A DNA stretch of 6,382 nt from assembly GCA_009937085.1 (NCBI GenBank), contig JAACDD010000095.1, positions 1 through 6,382 of the forward strand, in the 5' to 3' direction. Positions 1 to 5,902 of this stretch are shown here, in pieces; the first letter of the stretch is position 1; each line of letters opens with the position of its first letter. This stretch comes from Bacteroidota bacterium (GTDB taxonomy: Bacteria; Bacteroidota; Bacteroidia; Flavobacteriales; Flavobacteriaceae). The translations under genes and the position numbers were made by a program. Below the pieces are notes generated by a model. It worked only from the letters and a program-made list of their open reading frames with translations. It was not told the origin of the DNA and searched no databases.

Positions 1-1351
1 AAAGAGGGTTGTCAATTACAGATTGATTCGAGCTTTCAAACTGTATTGCGGTGTGATTTAGTTTAAAGTTTACAGCTTCTGCGCCTTCTTGCTCCACAAA
101 AAACTCTACAAATTGATTGCCTTCAATTATGCAATTGTCAAATGTGGCTTTTTCTAGCGGTCTTACATAATTTGTTTCGCTGTCAATAGGCACATAATCG
201 GTTAACGAAACTGCTGGTGTTGAACGGTAACTTTTATTCCAATAATTCGCAAAGGTGCAGTGTACAAAGTGATATTTTCCACCAATATTTCCAAAAAACG
301 ATCCTTGACCCGCATTGCCAAACACACTGTTTTCAGCATAAATATGAGCCGTTTTACCCCATAAATTTATGGAGGAACTGTTGTGGATTTGTGTGTTTTT
401 CAGCGTAAGAGTAGGATTTGCTGTTCCGTCATTTGAATCCATTAAGATTCCTACAGTTGCATTTTTGATAGTAGCATGATTAAATTGATGCTGTGTACTT
501 CCCTCTGTTAACCAAATGGTTCCCCATTGTCCTGGAATATTATCGTAAAGCGGTTCCAATCGATCCCCTTCAAAAATTACTTCGCCTTCCATGGCTTCTG
601 GATCTGTGCTCGCTTCGCCATTTACAACTACCGTAGCATTACTTTCTACAATAATCCCTGAATTTTCATGAAAATGAATACGCGCACCTGCTTCAAAAAC
701 CGCTGTTTTTCCAGCTGGAACACCCATATAACCAAACACCACATAAGGCTTTTCGTTTGTGAAAATCAGCTCGTTATCTTTTAAGTAGCGCCCTTCAATA
801 CCCACATTGTCATCAGGATTTCCAATTGGTATACTTTCTTTGATGCCATTTTCTTTAGTAGGATACAAAAACACGGCATCTTGCACTAAGGTCATAAGGG
901 ATACTTCACCTACATCAGAAAAATGCAGTTTGTCTTCATATAAAAACTGGGTATTGTTTTGTGTGAGTTCGTTAATATCGGCTGTAGTTTCGATATATAC
1001 ATACATGCTGTCTTTGGGTAGCAGTTCCACGTCTTGAAACGATTTGCCACTCAAGCCATCCACGTTTAATCTAAAATTTGAACCATCTCCATTATCCAAA
1101 TAAATGTCAGGGATGGAAACTGCATCATCAGCTGTATTATACACTTTAAGCGTGTAAGTCGCCGAACTGATTCCCGTAAAAATAGTATCCAAATACACGG
1201 TATCTCTGCTAAATCTTAATTCGGATGATTCGATAGGGCGGAAAGTAAAATCAGTACGACAACTGCTATAAAGACCAGCAGCTGCAATACCTAAAAGCAG
1301 TATCAAGCTCTGAAAAAGGGTATTTTGTCCTTTACTTTTCAATGATTTCAA
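1..1351 (-). CDS. Putative right-handed beta-helix lipoprotein (3' end outside window)
   Basis: The reading frame is open for 450 codons to the left window edge without a stop, so the C-terminus is missing. There is no in-frame ATG between an upstream TGA (1382-1384) and residue 116. TTG codons at 1357, 1351 and 1342 are the only standard starts that keep the signal peptide; 1351 is chosen arbitrarily among them. All lie inside the end of the cyclotransferase gene. The N-terminus is a lipoprotein-type signal: basic start, hydrophobic stretch at about 12-27, then LYSSC with the acylated Cys at 31 (Tyr at -3 is not ideal). Residues about 40-160 look like an all-beta Ig-like domain. Residues about 215-435 show short beta strands with turns and Asn/Gly-rich corners (for example GIIVESNATVVVNGEA, ATIKNATVGILMDS, LKNTQIHNSSS), typical of right-handed parallel beta-helix proteins. 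Likely exported and membrane-anchored facing the periplasm or the cell surface. Substrate and function are unknown; no catalytic residues can be assigned. Confidence 0.82.
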   Translation of the reverse strand, partial: MKSLKSKGQNTLFQSLILLLGIAAAGLYSSCRTDFTFRPIESSELRFSRDTVYLDTIFTGISSATYTLKVYNTADDAVSIPDIYLDNGDGSNFRLNVDGLSGKSFQDVELLPKDSMYVYIETTADINELTQNNTQFLYEDKLHFSDVGEVSLMTLVQDAVFLYPTKENGIKESIPIGNPDDNVGIEGRYLKDNELIFTNEKPYVVFGYMGVPAGKTAVFEAGARIHFHENSGIIVESNATVVVNGEASTDPEAMEGEVIFEGDRLEPLYDNIPGQWGTIWLTEGSTQHQFNHATIKNATVGILMDSNDGTANPTLTLKNTQIHNSSSINLWGKTAHIYAENSVFGNAGQGSFFGNIGGKYHFVHCTFANYWNKSYRSTPAVSLTDYVPIDSETNYVRPLEKATFDNCIIEGNQFVEFFVEQEGAEAVNFKLNHTAIQFESSNQSVIDNPL

Positions 1352-2354
1352 CTTCAAATAATTTATCCCAATATTTTCCTGTCACAAAAAATGTATTTCG
1401 CTTTGGATGAAAGGCAATGCCGTTAAAAACATCCAATCGGTTATGTTGGCTTACCCGTTTTTTTAATCCCGAAAAATCCACTACACCTTGTACAACACCC
1501 GTGTTTGGTTCAATGATAACCACCACGTCTTTGTTAAACTGATAGGTGTTTCCATAAATCAGCCCGTTAACGAATTCCAATTCATTTACTTTAGATAAGT
1601 AGGTGTTGTGTGTAACAATGTCTTTGCTGTCAACTTCCTCAAACGTATTTGGATCAAGACGCCAAAGTTTTTGACTTCCATCTGTTTTATACAACCATTC
1701 TCCATCTGTACATAACCCCCAACCTTCTGGGCTTTTGGTATATTTAAATGATTTTTCAAGTGTTAAATTTGAACTGTTGTACACAAAACCGAGCTTCTTT
1801 TTCCATGTCAATTGAATAATTTTCCCATTGATATATGTCAAGCCTTCACCAAAATACGCATTGTCTAAAGGAAGGTTTTGAATAATGGTTCCGCTTTTAT
1901 AATCTACTTTTCTAAGCGATGAAGCACCGTATTGTCCCGTGCTTTCATATAAAGTGTCCCCAACAAATTCCAATCCTTGCGTATATGCATTGATGTCGTG
2001 TGGGTAGGTGTTTACCAATTTGTAGGTGAACACTTTTGGTTTTGTTGATGAAAAAACCCGAATGTTTTTGGTCAATTCTTTAATGCCGTTTTCAGTCTCA
2101 ATAATTGCTTTAATTTGCTGCTCACCGGTATTTTGTGGAACTACAAATGGTTGTGTTAATGCTTCGTTGTTCCAATAAAATTGATGGCTGTTGGCATCTT
2201 TTAATGTGTTCAGCGATATATGTATGGTATCTGCAGGGCGTACTTTTTTTGAGTCTGTTTTTGTAATTATTTTGTAGGAAATGGTTTGCTTAGACGAGCA
2301 ACTTCCTATCACTAGAAAAGCCACAAAAAATCCGAGATAGTACAACCTATTCAT
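1332..2354 (-). CDS. Glutaminyl-peptide cyclotransferase (glutamine cyclotransferase, plant/bacterial type I), lipoprotein
   Basis: Converts N-terminal glutamine of exported proteins to pyroglutamate, releasing ammonia. The 340-residue protein starts at the ATG at 2354; an in-frame TTG nine bases upstream (2363) lies inside a promoter element and is less likely. Residues 1-19 are a lipoprotein signal ending VIGSC (Cys19), so it acts anchored in the periplasm or outer membrane. Residues about 25-105 form an extra beta-rich domain. The rest matches the five-bladed propeller family: AYTQGLEF (123-130), FGEGLTY with Glu170 as probable catalytic acid/base, SPEGWGLCTDGEWLYKTDGS (208-227), NELE (257-260), FNGIAFHP (310-317) and FFVTGKYWDKLFEV (322-335). 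In Bacteroidota many signal peptidase I products begin with Gln (the 'Q-rule'), which gives this enzyme many likely substrates. It overlaps the downstream beta-helix lipoprotein gene and is probably co-transcribed with it. Family assignment is firm; Glu170 is assigned from recalled papaya-type enzymes. Confidence 0.94.
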   Translation of the reverse strand: MNRLYYLGFFVAFLVIGSCSSKQTISYKIITKTDSKKVRPADTIHISLNTLKDANSHQFYWNNEALTQPFVVPQNTGEQQIKAIIETENGIKELTKNIRVFSSTKPKVFTYKLVNTYPHDINAYTQGLEFVGDTLYESTGQYGASSLRKVDYKSGTIIQNLPLDNAYFGEGLTYINGKIIQLTWKKKLGFVYNSSNLTLEKSFKYTKSPEGWGLCTDGEWLYKTDGSQKLWRLDPNTFEEVDSKDIVTHNTYLSKVNELEFVNGLIYGNTYQFNKDVVVIIEPNTGVVQGVVDFSGLKKRVSQHNRLDVFNGIAFHPKRNTFFVTGKYWDKLFEVEIIEK

Positions 2355-2360
2355 GAGGCG

Positions 2361-2368
2361 CAAATTTA
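2361..2368 (-). promoter_or_regulatory. Predicted Bacteroidota -7 promoter element for the cyclotransferase/beta-helix lipoprotein operon
   Basis: Read on the minus strand this is TAAATTTG, a perfect match to the TAnnTTTG consensus of the Bacteroidota housekeeping sigma factor. It ends 6 nt before the ATG at 2354, so transcription would begin about 1-3 nt before the start codon, giving an essentially leaderless message. I see no convincing -33 TTTG at the usual distance, so this rests on the -7 match and its position. Confidence 0.55.
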
Positions 2369-2416
2369 TTTTGAAAAATACTCATAATGTTCAGAAAAAA
2401 AAACGAACAAAGCATT

Positions 2417-2424
2417 TATATTTG
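2417..2424 (+). promoter_or_regulatory. Predicted -7 promoter element of the SRP RNA gene
   Basis: TATATTTG matches TAnnTTTG perfectly and ends 4 nt before G2429, the first base of the SRP RNA closing stem, which is the expected spacing to a transcription start. No clear -33 TTTG is visible. A run of nine A (2395-2403) lies at about -26 to -34 and might act as an A-tract upstream element. It is divergent from the cyclotransferase promoter, and the two elements are 48 bp apart. Confidence 0.75.
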
Positions 2425-2428
2425 CACT

Positions 2429-2525
2429 GGGCAAGTCCTATACAACCAGCTCCTGCTGAATCCCCCCAGGGCGGAAACGCAGCAAGGGTAAGCAGTCGTA
2501 GCGGTGTGCTATAGGTAACTTGCCC
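2429..2525 (+). ncRNA. ffs: Signal recognition particle RNA, small bacterial (4.5S) type
   Basis: This is the RNA core of the signal recognition particle. It binds Ffh and guides ribosomes making membrane and exported proteins to FtsY at the inner membrane. The 97-nt RNA folds as one long hairpin. GGGCAAG (2429-2435) pairs with CTTGCCC (2519-2525), CCTATA (2437-2442) with TATAGG (2510-2515), and CTGCT (2453-2457) with AGCAG (2491-2495). The tip is GCG-GAAA-CGC (2471-2480), a GNRA tetraloop, where E. coli has GGAA. The conserved Ffh-binding symmetric loop is present as AGG on the 5' side (2468-2470) and AGCAAGG on the 3' side. There is no Alu domain, as is usual for this small class. Five T follow directly and probably terminate it. 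Confidence 0.95.
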
Positions 2526-2530
2526 TTTTT
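2510..2530 (+). terminator. Probable SRP RNA terminator: 3' arm of the closing stem plus T5
   Basis: The basal SRP RNA helix (CTTGCCC pairing with 2429-2435) is followed at once by TTTTT (2526-2530), so the RNA's own stem can serve as an intrinsic terminator. The T-run is short and sits directly before the next gene's ATG (2534). Some read-through into the dehydrogenase gene is therefore plausible. Confidence 0.5.
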
Positions 2531-2533
2531 ATT

Positions 2534-3346
2534 ATGAAAAAACCACACGTTGTACTCATTACAGGTGCCTCTTCAGGAATAGGCTTTGCTGCTGGACAAT
2601 ATCTTAATACACGTGGTTTTCAGGTTATTGGCACGAGTCGTACACCGAGTAAGTATCCGAATCATCCTTTCCAACTTGTGGCAATGGATGTTCTTAATAA
2701 CGATTCCATTCACGATGCCATAAACCAAATTATATCTGAGCATAATTGTATAGATGTGCTTATAAACAATGCCGGAATGGGCATGGCAGGCCCTGTTGAA
2801 GAATTAGAAATGGAACCTTTAGACAAGGTTTTTGACACGAATCTAAAAGGGCCAATTCGGGTAATGCAACAGACACTCAAACAGATGCATAAGCAAGCCT
2901 TTGGTAAAATTATCAATGTCGCTTCATTGGCAGGCGATAACGGATTACCGTTTAGAAGTGTGTATTCTGCATCAAAAGCAGCGCTTATGCGTGTCACTGA
3001 AAGCTTACGTTTAGAATTACGGCATACATCCATTCAATGCACGACGCTTTCTCCCGGTTCTATCCAAACACCCATAGCAGCAAGTCGCTTTTATGCGCCG
3101 CTTGTGGAAGATTCCGTTTATTATCGTCAATACCAGAGTGCACTCCAAGACATGGATGCACACGTTGACAAAGGATTAAAGCCTGTTCAAGTTGCAAGAA
3201 AAATTGAAAAACTAATCAAGGCAAAGAAATTGAAGCCGCACTATAGCGTGGGGCCTTTTTTAGAAGTCGTTTCGCCAATAATCAAGTTTTTATTGCCGCA
3301 ACGTATGTACGAAAATTTAATAGCATCATTTTATAACTTAAATTAA
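2534..3346 (+). CDS. Short-chain dehydrogenase/reductase (classical SDR, probably NADP-dependent)
   Basis: A 270-residue Rossmann-fold oxidoreductase of the classical SDR family, acting on an unknown hydroxyl/carbonyl substrate in the cytoplasm. Visible motifs are the cofactor loop TGASSGIG (10-17), Arg36 after the second strand (suggesting NADP(H)), Asp52, NNAG (78-81) and Asn103. Ser131, Tyr144 and Lys148 (YSASK) form the catalytic set, with the usual 13-residue Ser-Tyr spacing, and PG follows at 174-175. The C-terminal segment about 238-256 is hydrophobic and may touch the membrane or line a substrate pocket for a bulky lipid- or steroid-like molecule; this is inference. The ATG at 2534 is the only possible ATG, since an in-frame TAA lies at 2516-2518. 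It stands only 8 nt after the SRP RNA, leaving no room for an ordinary leader. The transaldolase gene follows after 5 bp, so the two form an operon. Confidence 0.93.
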   Translation: MKKPHVVLITGASSGIGFAAGQYLNTRGFQVIGTSRTPSKYPNHPFQLVAMDVLNNDSIHDAINQIISEHNCIDVLINNAGMGMAGPVEELEMEPLDKVFDTNLKGPIRVMQQTLKQMHKQAFGKIINVASLAGDNGLPFRSVYSASKAALMRVTESLRLELRHTSIQCTTLSPGSIQTPIAASRFYAPLVEDSVYYRQYQSALQDMDAHVDKGLKPVQVARKIEKLIKAKKLKPHYSVGPFLEVVSPIIKFLLPQRMYENLIASFYNLN

Positions 3347-3351
3347 ATCAC

Positions 3352-4005
3352 ATGAAATTTTTTATTGATACAGCCAATCTAGATCAAATTAGAGAAGCAC
3401 AAGCCCTTGGTATTTTAGACGGGGTAACAACAAATCCATCTTTGATGGCCAAAGAAGGTATTACAGGACAAGACAATATTATTGCCCACTATAAAGCAAT
3501 TTGCGACATTGTAGAAGGCGATGTTTCTGCCGAAGTTATTTCAACCGACTTTGAGGGAATGATCAAAGAAGGAGATGCACTTGCTGCACTTCACCCACAA
3601 ATTGTAGTAAAAATCCCTATGATTTTAGAAGGGATTAAAGCGATTAAATATTTTTCTGACAAAGGCATTAAAACCAACTGTACACTCGTGTTTTCATCTG
3701 GGCAGGCGCTCTTAGCTGCAAAAGCTGGCGCAACCTATGTGTCGCCATTTATTGGCCGATTAGATGATATTTCTACAGATGGTTTACAACTAATTGAGGA
3801 CATTCGAAATATATATGACAATTACGAATTTGACACTCAAATTTTAGCAGCCTCTGTACGTCACACCATGCACGTTATAGATTGTGCTCAGATTGGTTCA
3901 GATGTTATGACCGGGCCGTTAAGTGCAATTGTTGGTTTGGCAAAACATCCACTCACTGACAGCGGTTTGGCAAAATTTCTTGCCGACCACAAAAAAGGAA
4001 ATTAA
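3352..4005 (+). CDS. fsa: Small transaldolase of the fructose-6-phosphate aldolase (FSA/TalC) family
   Basis: A 217-residue class I aldolase of the short FSA/TalC-type transaldolase group, a TIM barrel acting in the non-oxidative pentose phosphate pathway. Key residues are Asp6 (FIDTAN), TTNPS (26-30) and the Schiff-base Lys87 (VVKIPM). SPFIGRLDD (131-139) and LAASVR (165-170) are also family signatures. The residue matching E. coli FSA Tyr131 is Phe133 here, as in true transaldolases such as TalB (Phe178). I therefore expect transfer of a dihydroxyacetone unit between sugar phosphates rather than free fructose-6-phosphate aldolase activity, although automatic annotation usually says 'fructose-6-phosphate aldolase'. 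Full length for the family. It starts 5 bp after the dehydrogenase stop and is followed by a strong terminator, so it is the last gene of that unit. No Shine-Dalgarno sequence is seen, as is usual in Bacteroidota. Confidence 0.95.
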   Translation: MKFFIDTANLDQIREAQALGILDGVTTNPSLMAKEGITGQDNIIAHYKAICDIVEGDVSAEVISTDFEGMIKEGDALAALHPQIVVKIPMILEGIKAIKYFSDKGIKTNCTLVFSSGQALLAAKAGATYVSPFIGRLDDISTDGLQLIEDIRNIYDNYEFDTQILAASVRHTMHVIDCAQIGSDVMTGPLSAIVGLAKHPLTDSGLAKFLADHKKGN

Positions 4006-4026
4006 TCCAACAGTAAATCATATTGA

Positions 4027-4055
4027 AAAAGCCCACATATTGTCTGTGGGCTTTT
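4027..4055 (+). terminator. Intrinsic terminator after the dehydrogenase-transaldolase operon
   Basis: GCCCACA (4031-4037) pairs with TGTGGGC (4045-4051) around a 7-nt loop. The stem is extended by AAAA (4027-4030) with TTTT (4052-4055), giving 11 perfect pairs, and the T-rich stretch continues to 4063. The A/T symmetry means it could also work in the other direction, but no minus-strand gene is present here. Confidence 0.9.
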
Positions 4056-4056
4056 A

Positions 4057-4064
4057 TATTTTTG
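4057..4064 (+). promoter_or_regulatory. Predicted -7 promoter element of the ABC-F gene
   Basis: TATTTTTG matches TAnnTTTG perfectly and ends 15 nt before the ATG at 4080, predicting a leader of about 11 nt. It begins two bases after the T-tract of the preceding terminator. Any -33 contact would therefore fall inside the terminator hairpin DNA, and no clear -33 TTTG is seen. The T-rich context raises the chance of an accidental match. Confidence 0.5.
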
Positions 4065-4079
4065 CAAAAAACATAACGT

Positions 4080-5702
4080 ATGCTATCCGTATCTAATCTT
4101 TCTGTTCAATTTGGCAAACGCGTCCTGTTTGATGAAGTAAACGTTTCCTTTAATCATGGGAATTGCTACGGAATCATTGGCGCTAACGGAGCAGGAAAAT
4201 CTACTTTTCTTAAAGTAATTACAGGGAAAATGGAACCCAATTCGGGGAACGTACATCTTGAAACTGGAAAACGTATGTCAGTATTGGAGCAAAATCACTT
4301 TGCTTGTGACGATTTTCCAGTTCTTGAAACAGTAATACGTGGTAACACATCCCTTTTCGCAATTAAAAAAGAAATGGATGATTTGTATGCTAAACCCGAT
4401 TTTTCAGACGCAGACAGCGATCGTGTAGGGGAGTTGCAAATCAAATATGAAGAAATGAATGGCTGGAACGCTGAAAGCGATGCCGCCACGCTACTTTCCA
4501 ATCTTGACATTCATGAGGAGCATCATTATACACTGATGAAAGACCTAGACGGAAAACAAAAAGTTCGTGTTTTATTGGCGCAAGCATTATTTGGAAATCC
4601 CGATGTCCTTATTATGGATGAGCCAACCAACGACTTGGATTATGAAACCATCCAATGGCTTGAACATTTTTTGGCAAACTACGACAATACGGTAATTGTT
4701 GTTTCACACGACCGTCATTTCTTAGATGCGGTGTGTACGCATATTTCTGATGTCGATTTTGGAAAAATTAATCATTTCTCTGGAAATTATACCTTCTGGT
4801 ATGAGTCTAGTCAGTTGGCAGCAAAACAACGCGCCCAGCAAAACAAAAAAGCTGAGGAAAAGAAAAAGGAATTGGAAGAATTCATTGCTCGATTTAGTGC
4901 AAACGTTGCCAAATCAAAGCAAGCCACCTCACGAAAAAAGATGATTGATAAGCTCAATATTGCAGATATTCGACCTTCTTCAAGACGTTATCCAGCTATT
5001 ATTTTTGAGCGTGAGCGTGAAGCCGGCGATCAAATTTTAAATATTGAGGGACTTGCTGCTGAGATTGATGGTGTACCGCTTTTTACTAATATTGATGTAA
5101 ACCTAGCCAAAGGCGATAAGGTTGTCGTGTACAGTAAAGATGCTCGTGCAGCGACTACTTTTTATGAAATTTTAAATGGGAAGCAACAAGCAAGTGCTGG
5201 TTCGTTTGAATGGGGTGTAACTACTAATCAGAGTTATTTGCCGCTAGACAACGCTTCTTATTTTGGTTCTGATGAATCATTAGTAGACTGGTTACGCCAG
5301 TATGCTAAAACCGACGAAGAACGCGAAGAAGTATTTTTACGCGGCTTCTTAGGAAAGATGCTTTTTAGTGGGGATGAAGCCCTAAAATCTGCAAAAGTTC
5401 TTTCTGGTGGAGAAAAAGTGCGCTGTATGCTATCTCGTATGATGATGGAACGCGCCAATGTTTTAATGCTCGATGAGCCAACGAATCACTTAGATTTGGA
5501 ATCCATTACGGCCTTTAACAATTCGCTTATCAAGTTTAAAGGAACGGTAATGCTTACTACTCACGATCACGCTTTTGCACAGTCTGTAGGGAATAGGGTA
5601 GTGGAATTAACTCCAAAAGGTGTAATCGATCGGCATATGTCATTTGATGAATATATGGCAGATGCCAAACTAAAGGAATTGCGTGCAAAAATGTACGCCT
5701 AA
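4080..5702 (+). CDS. ybiT: ABC-F family ATPase, YbiT type, with one degenerate ATP site
   Basis: A soluble twin-ATPase of the ABC-F family; these proteins bind the ribosomal E site and act on translation rather than transport. The 540 residues are close to E. coli YbiT in length and pattern (for example FSANVAKSKQATSRKKMIDK, 272-291). Domain 1: Walker A GANGAGKST (34-42), Q-loop Gln71, Walker B VLIMDEPTN (176-184), His210; its signature is reduced to DLDGKQK (155-161). The linker (about 240-315) is charged and helical and would contact P-site tRNA. Domain 2: signature LSGGEK (441-446), Walker B VLMLDEPTN (461-469), His495; its Walker A is lost (YSKDARAATT, 351-360, with Ala358 in place of the Lys). 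One composite ATP site is thus complete and the other lacks both key motifs. It has its own promoter element, and its stop overlaps that of the convergent DUF2007 gene. The exact role is unknown; a resistance role is not suggested by context. Confidence 0.95.
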   Translation: MLSVSNLSVQFGKRVLFDEVNVSFNHGNCYGIIGANGAGKSTFLKVITGKMEPNSGNVHLETGKRMSVLEQNHFACDDFPVLETVIRGNTSLFAIKKEMDDLYAKPDFSDADSDRVGELQIKYEEMNGWNAESDAATLLSNLDIHEEHHYTLMKDLDGKQKVRVLLAQALFGNPDVLIMDEPTNDLDYETIQWLEHFLANYDNTVIVVSHDRHFLDAVCTHISDVDFGKINHFSGNYTFWYESSQLAAKQRAQQNKKAEEKKKELEEFIARFSANVAKSKQATSRKKMIDKLNIADIRPSSRRYPAIIFEREREAGDQILNIEGLAAEIDGVPLFTNIDVNLAKGDKVVVYSKDARAATTFYEILNGKQQASAGSFEWGVTTNQSYLPLDNASYFGSDESLVDWLRQYAKTDEEREEVFLRGFLGKMLFSGDEALKSAKVLSGGEKVRCMLSRMMMERANVLMLDEPTNHLDLESITAFNNSLIKFKGTVMLTTHDHAFAQSVGNRVVELTPKGVIDRHMSFDEYMADAKLKELRAKMYA

Positions 5703-5902
5703 AGAAAGGTTTTAGCTTTCTCAACTTCTGAGGAAAGTACCCAAAGTTGTTGCATCATTGTAGGGGCGCCAAAACCTGCTAGTCGCGCAGATTCTGTCTC
5801 ATCTTTTATAATAGGGAAAATGTCACTTTCTTCTAAAAGTACCTTTAAGCGTTGTACATCAACGATATTTCCGGTGTACAATAAGCTAAAAGAATCTGAC
5901 AT
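5699..5902 (-). CDS. DUF2007 family protein (putative signal-transducing protein)
   Basis: A 67-residue soluble protein fitting the DUF2007 family, often labelled 'putative signal transducing protein' and thought to have a small ferredoxin-like/GlnB-like fold. The pattern is a beta strand (LLYTGN, 8-13), a helix over residues VDVQRLKVLLEES (14-26), a second strand (IFPIIKDE), a short loop with Gly/Pro, then QLWVLSSEVEKAKTFL at the C-terminus. The LWV motif followed by a final helix is characteristic. No catalytic residues are visible, and the molecular role is not established. Its ATG shares one base with the TAA of the upstream membrane protein gene (TAATG), so translation is probably coupled. 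Its TAG (5699-5701) overlaps the TAA of the convergent ABC-F gene. Assignment is from pattern recall, without a profile search. Confidence 0.85.
   Translation of the reverse strand: MSDSFSLLYTGNIVDVQRLKVLLEESDIFPIIKDETESARLAGFGAPTMMQQLWVLSSEVEKAKTFL

Noticed and set aside
217..1037. Open plus-strand frames at 217-408 and 807-1037
   Set aside because: They lie antisense to the continuous 450-codon beta-helix lipoprotein frame, show no family pattern and have no promoter element or gene-like context.
2355..2363. Start of the cyclotransferase at the TTG at 2363
   Set aside because: An ATG lies three codons downstream and gives a cleaner lipoprotein signal, while the TTG is part of the predicted -7 promoter element.
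2710..3033. Minus-strand open frame of 107 codons
   Set aside because: It is antisense to the dehydrogenase core motifs, Cys/Ser-rich and without recognisable domains.
4295..5458. Short open frames inside the ABC-F gene (minus 4295-4510 and 5258-5458, plus 4726-4944)
   Set aside because: These are other-frame shadows of a clear full-length ABC-F gene.
5703..5721. Hairpin AGAAAG/CTTTCT as a terminator for the ABC-F or DUF2007 gene
   Set aside because: The stem is only 6 bp and AT-rich with a 7-nt loop. No T-tract follows on the plus strand and only a broken one on the minus strand.
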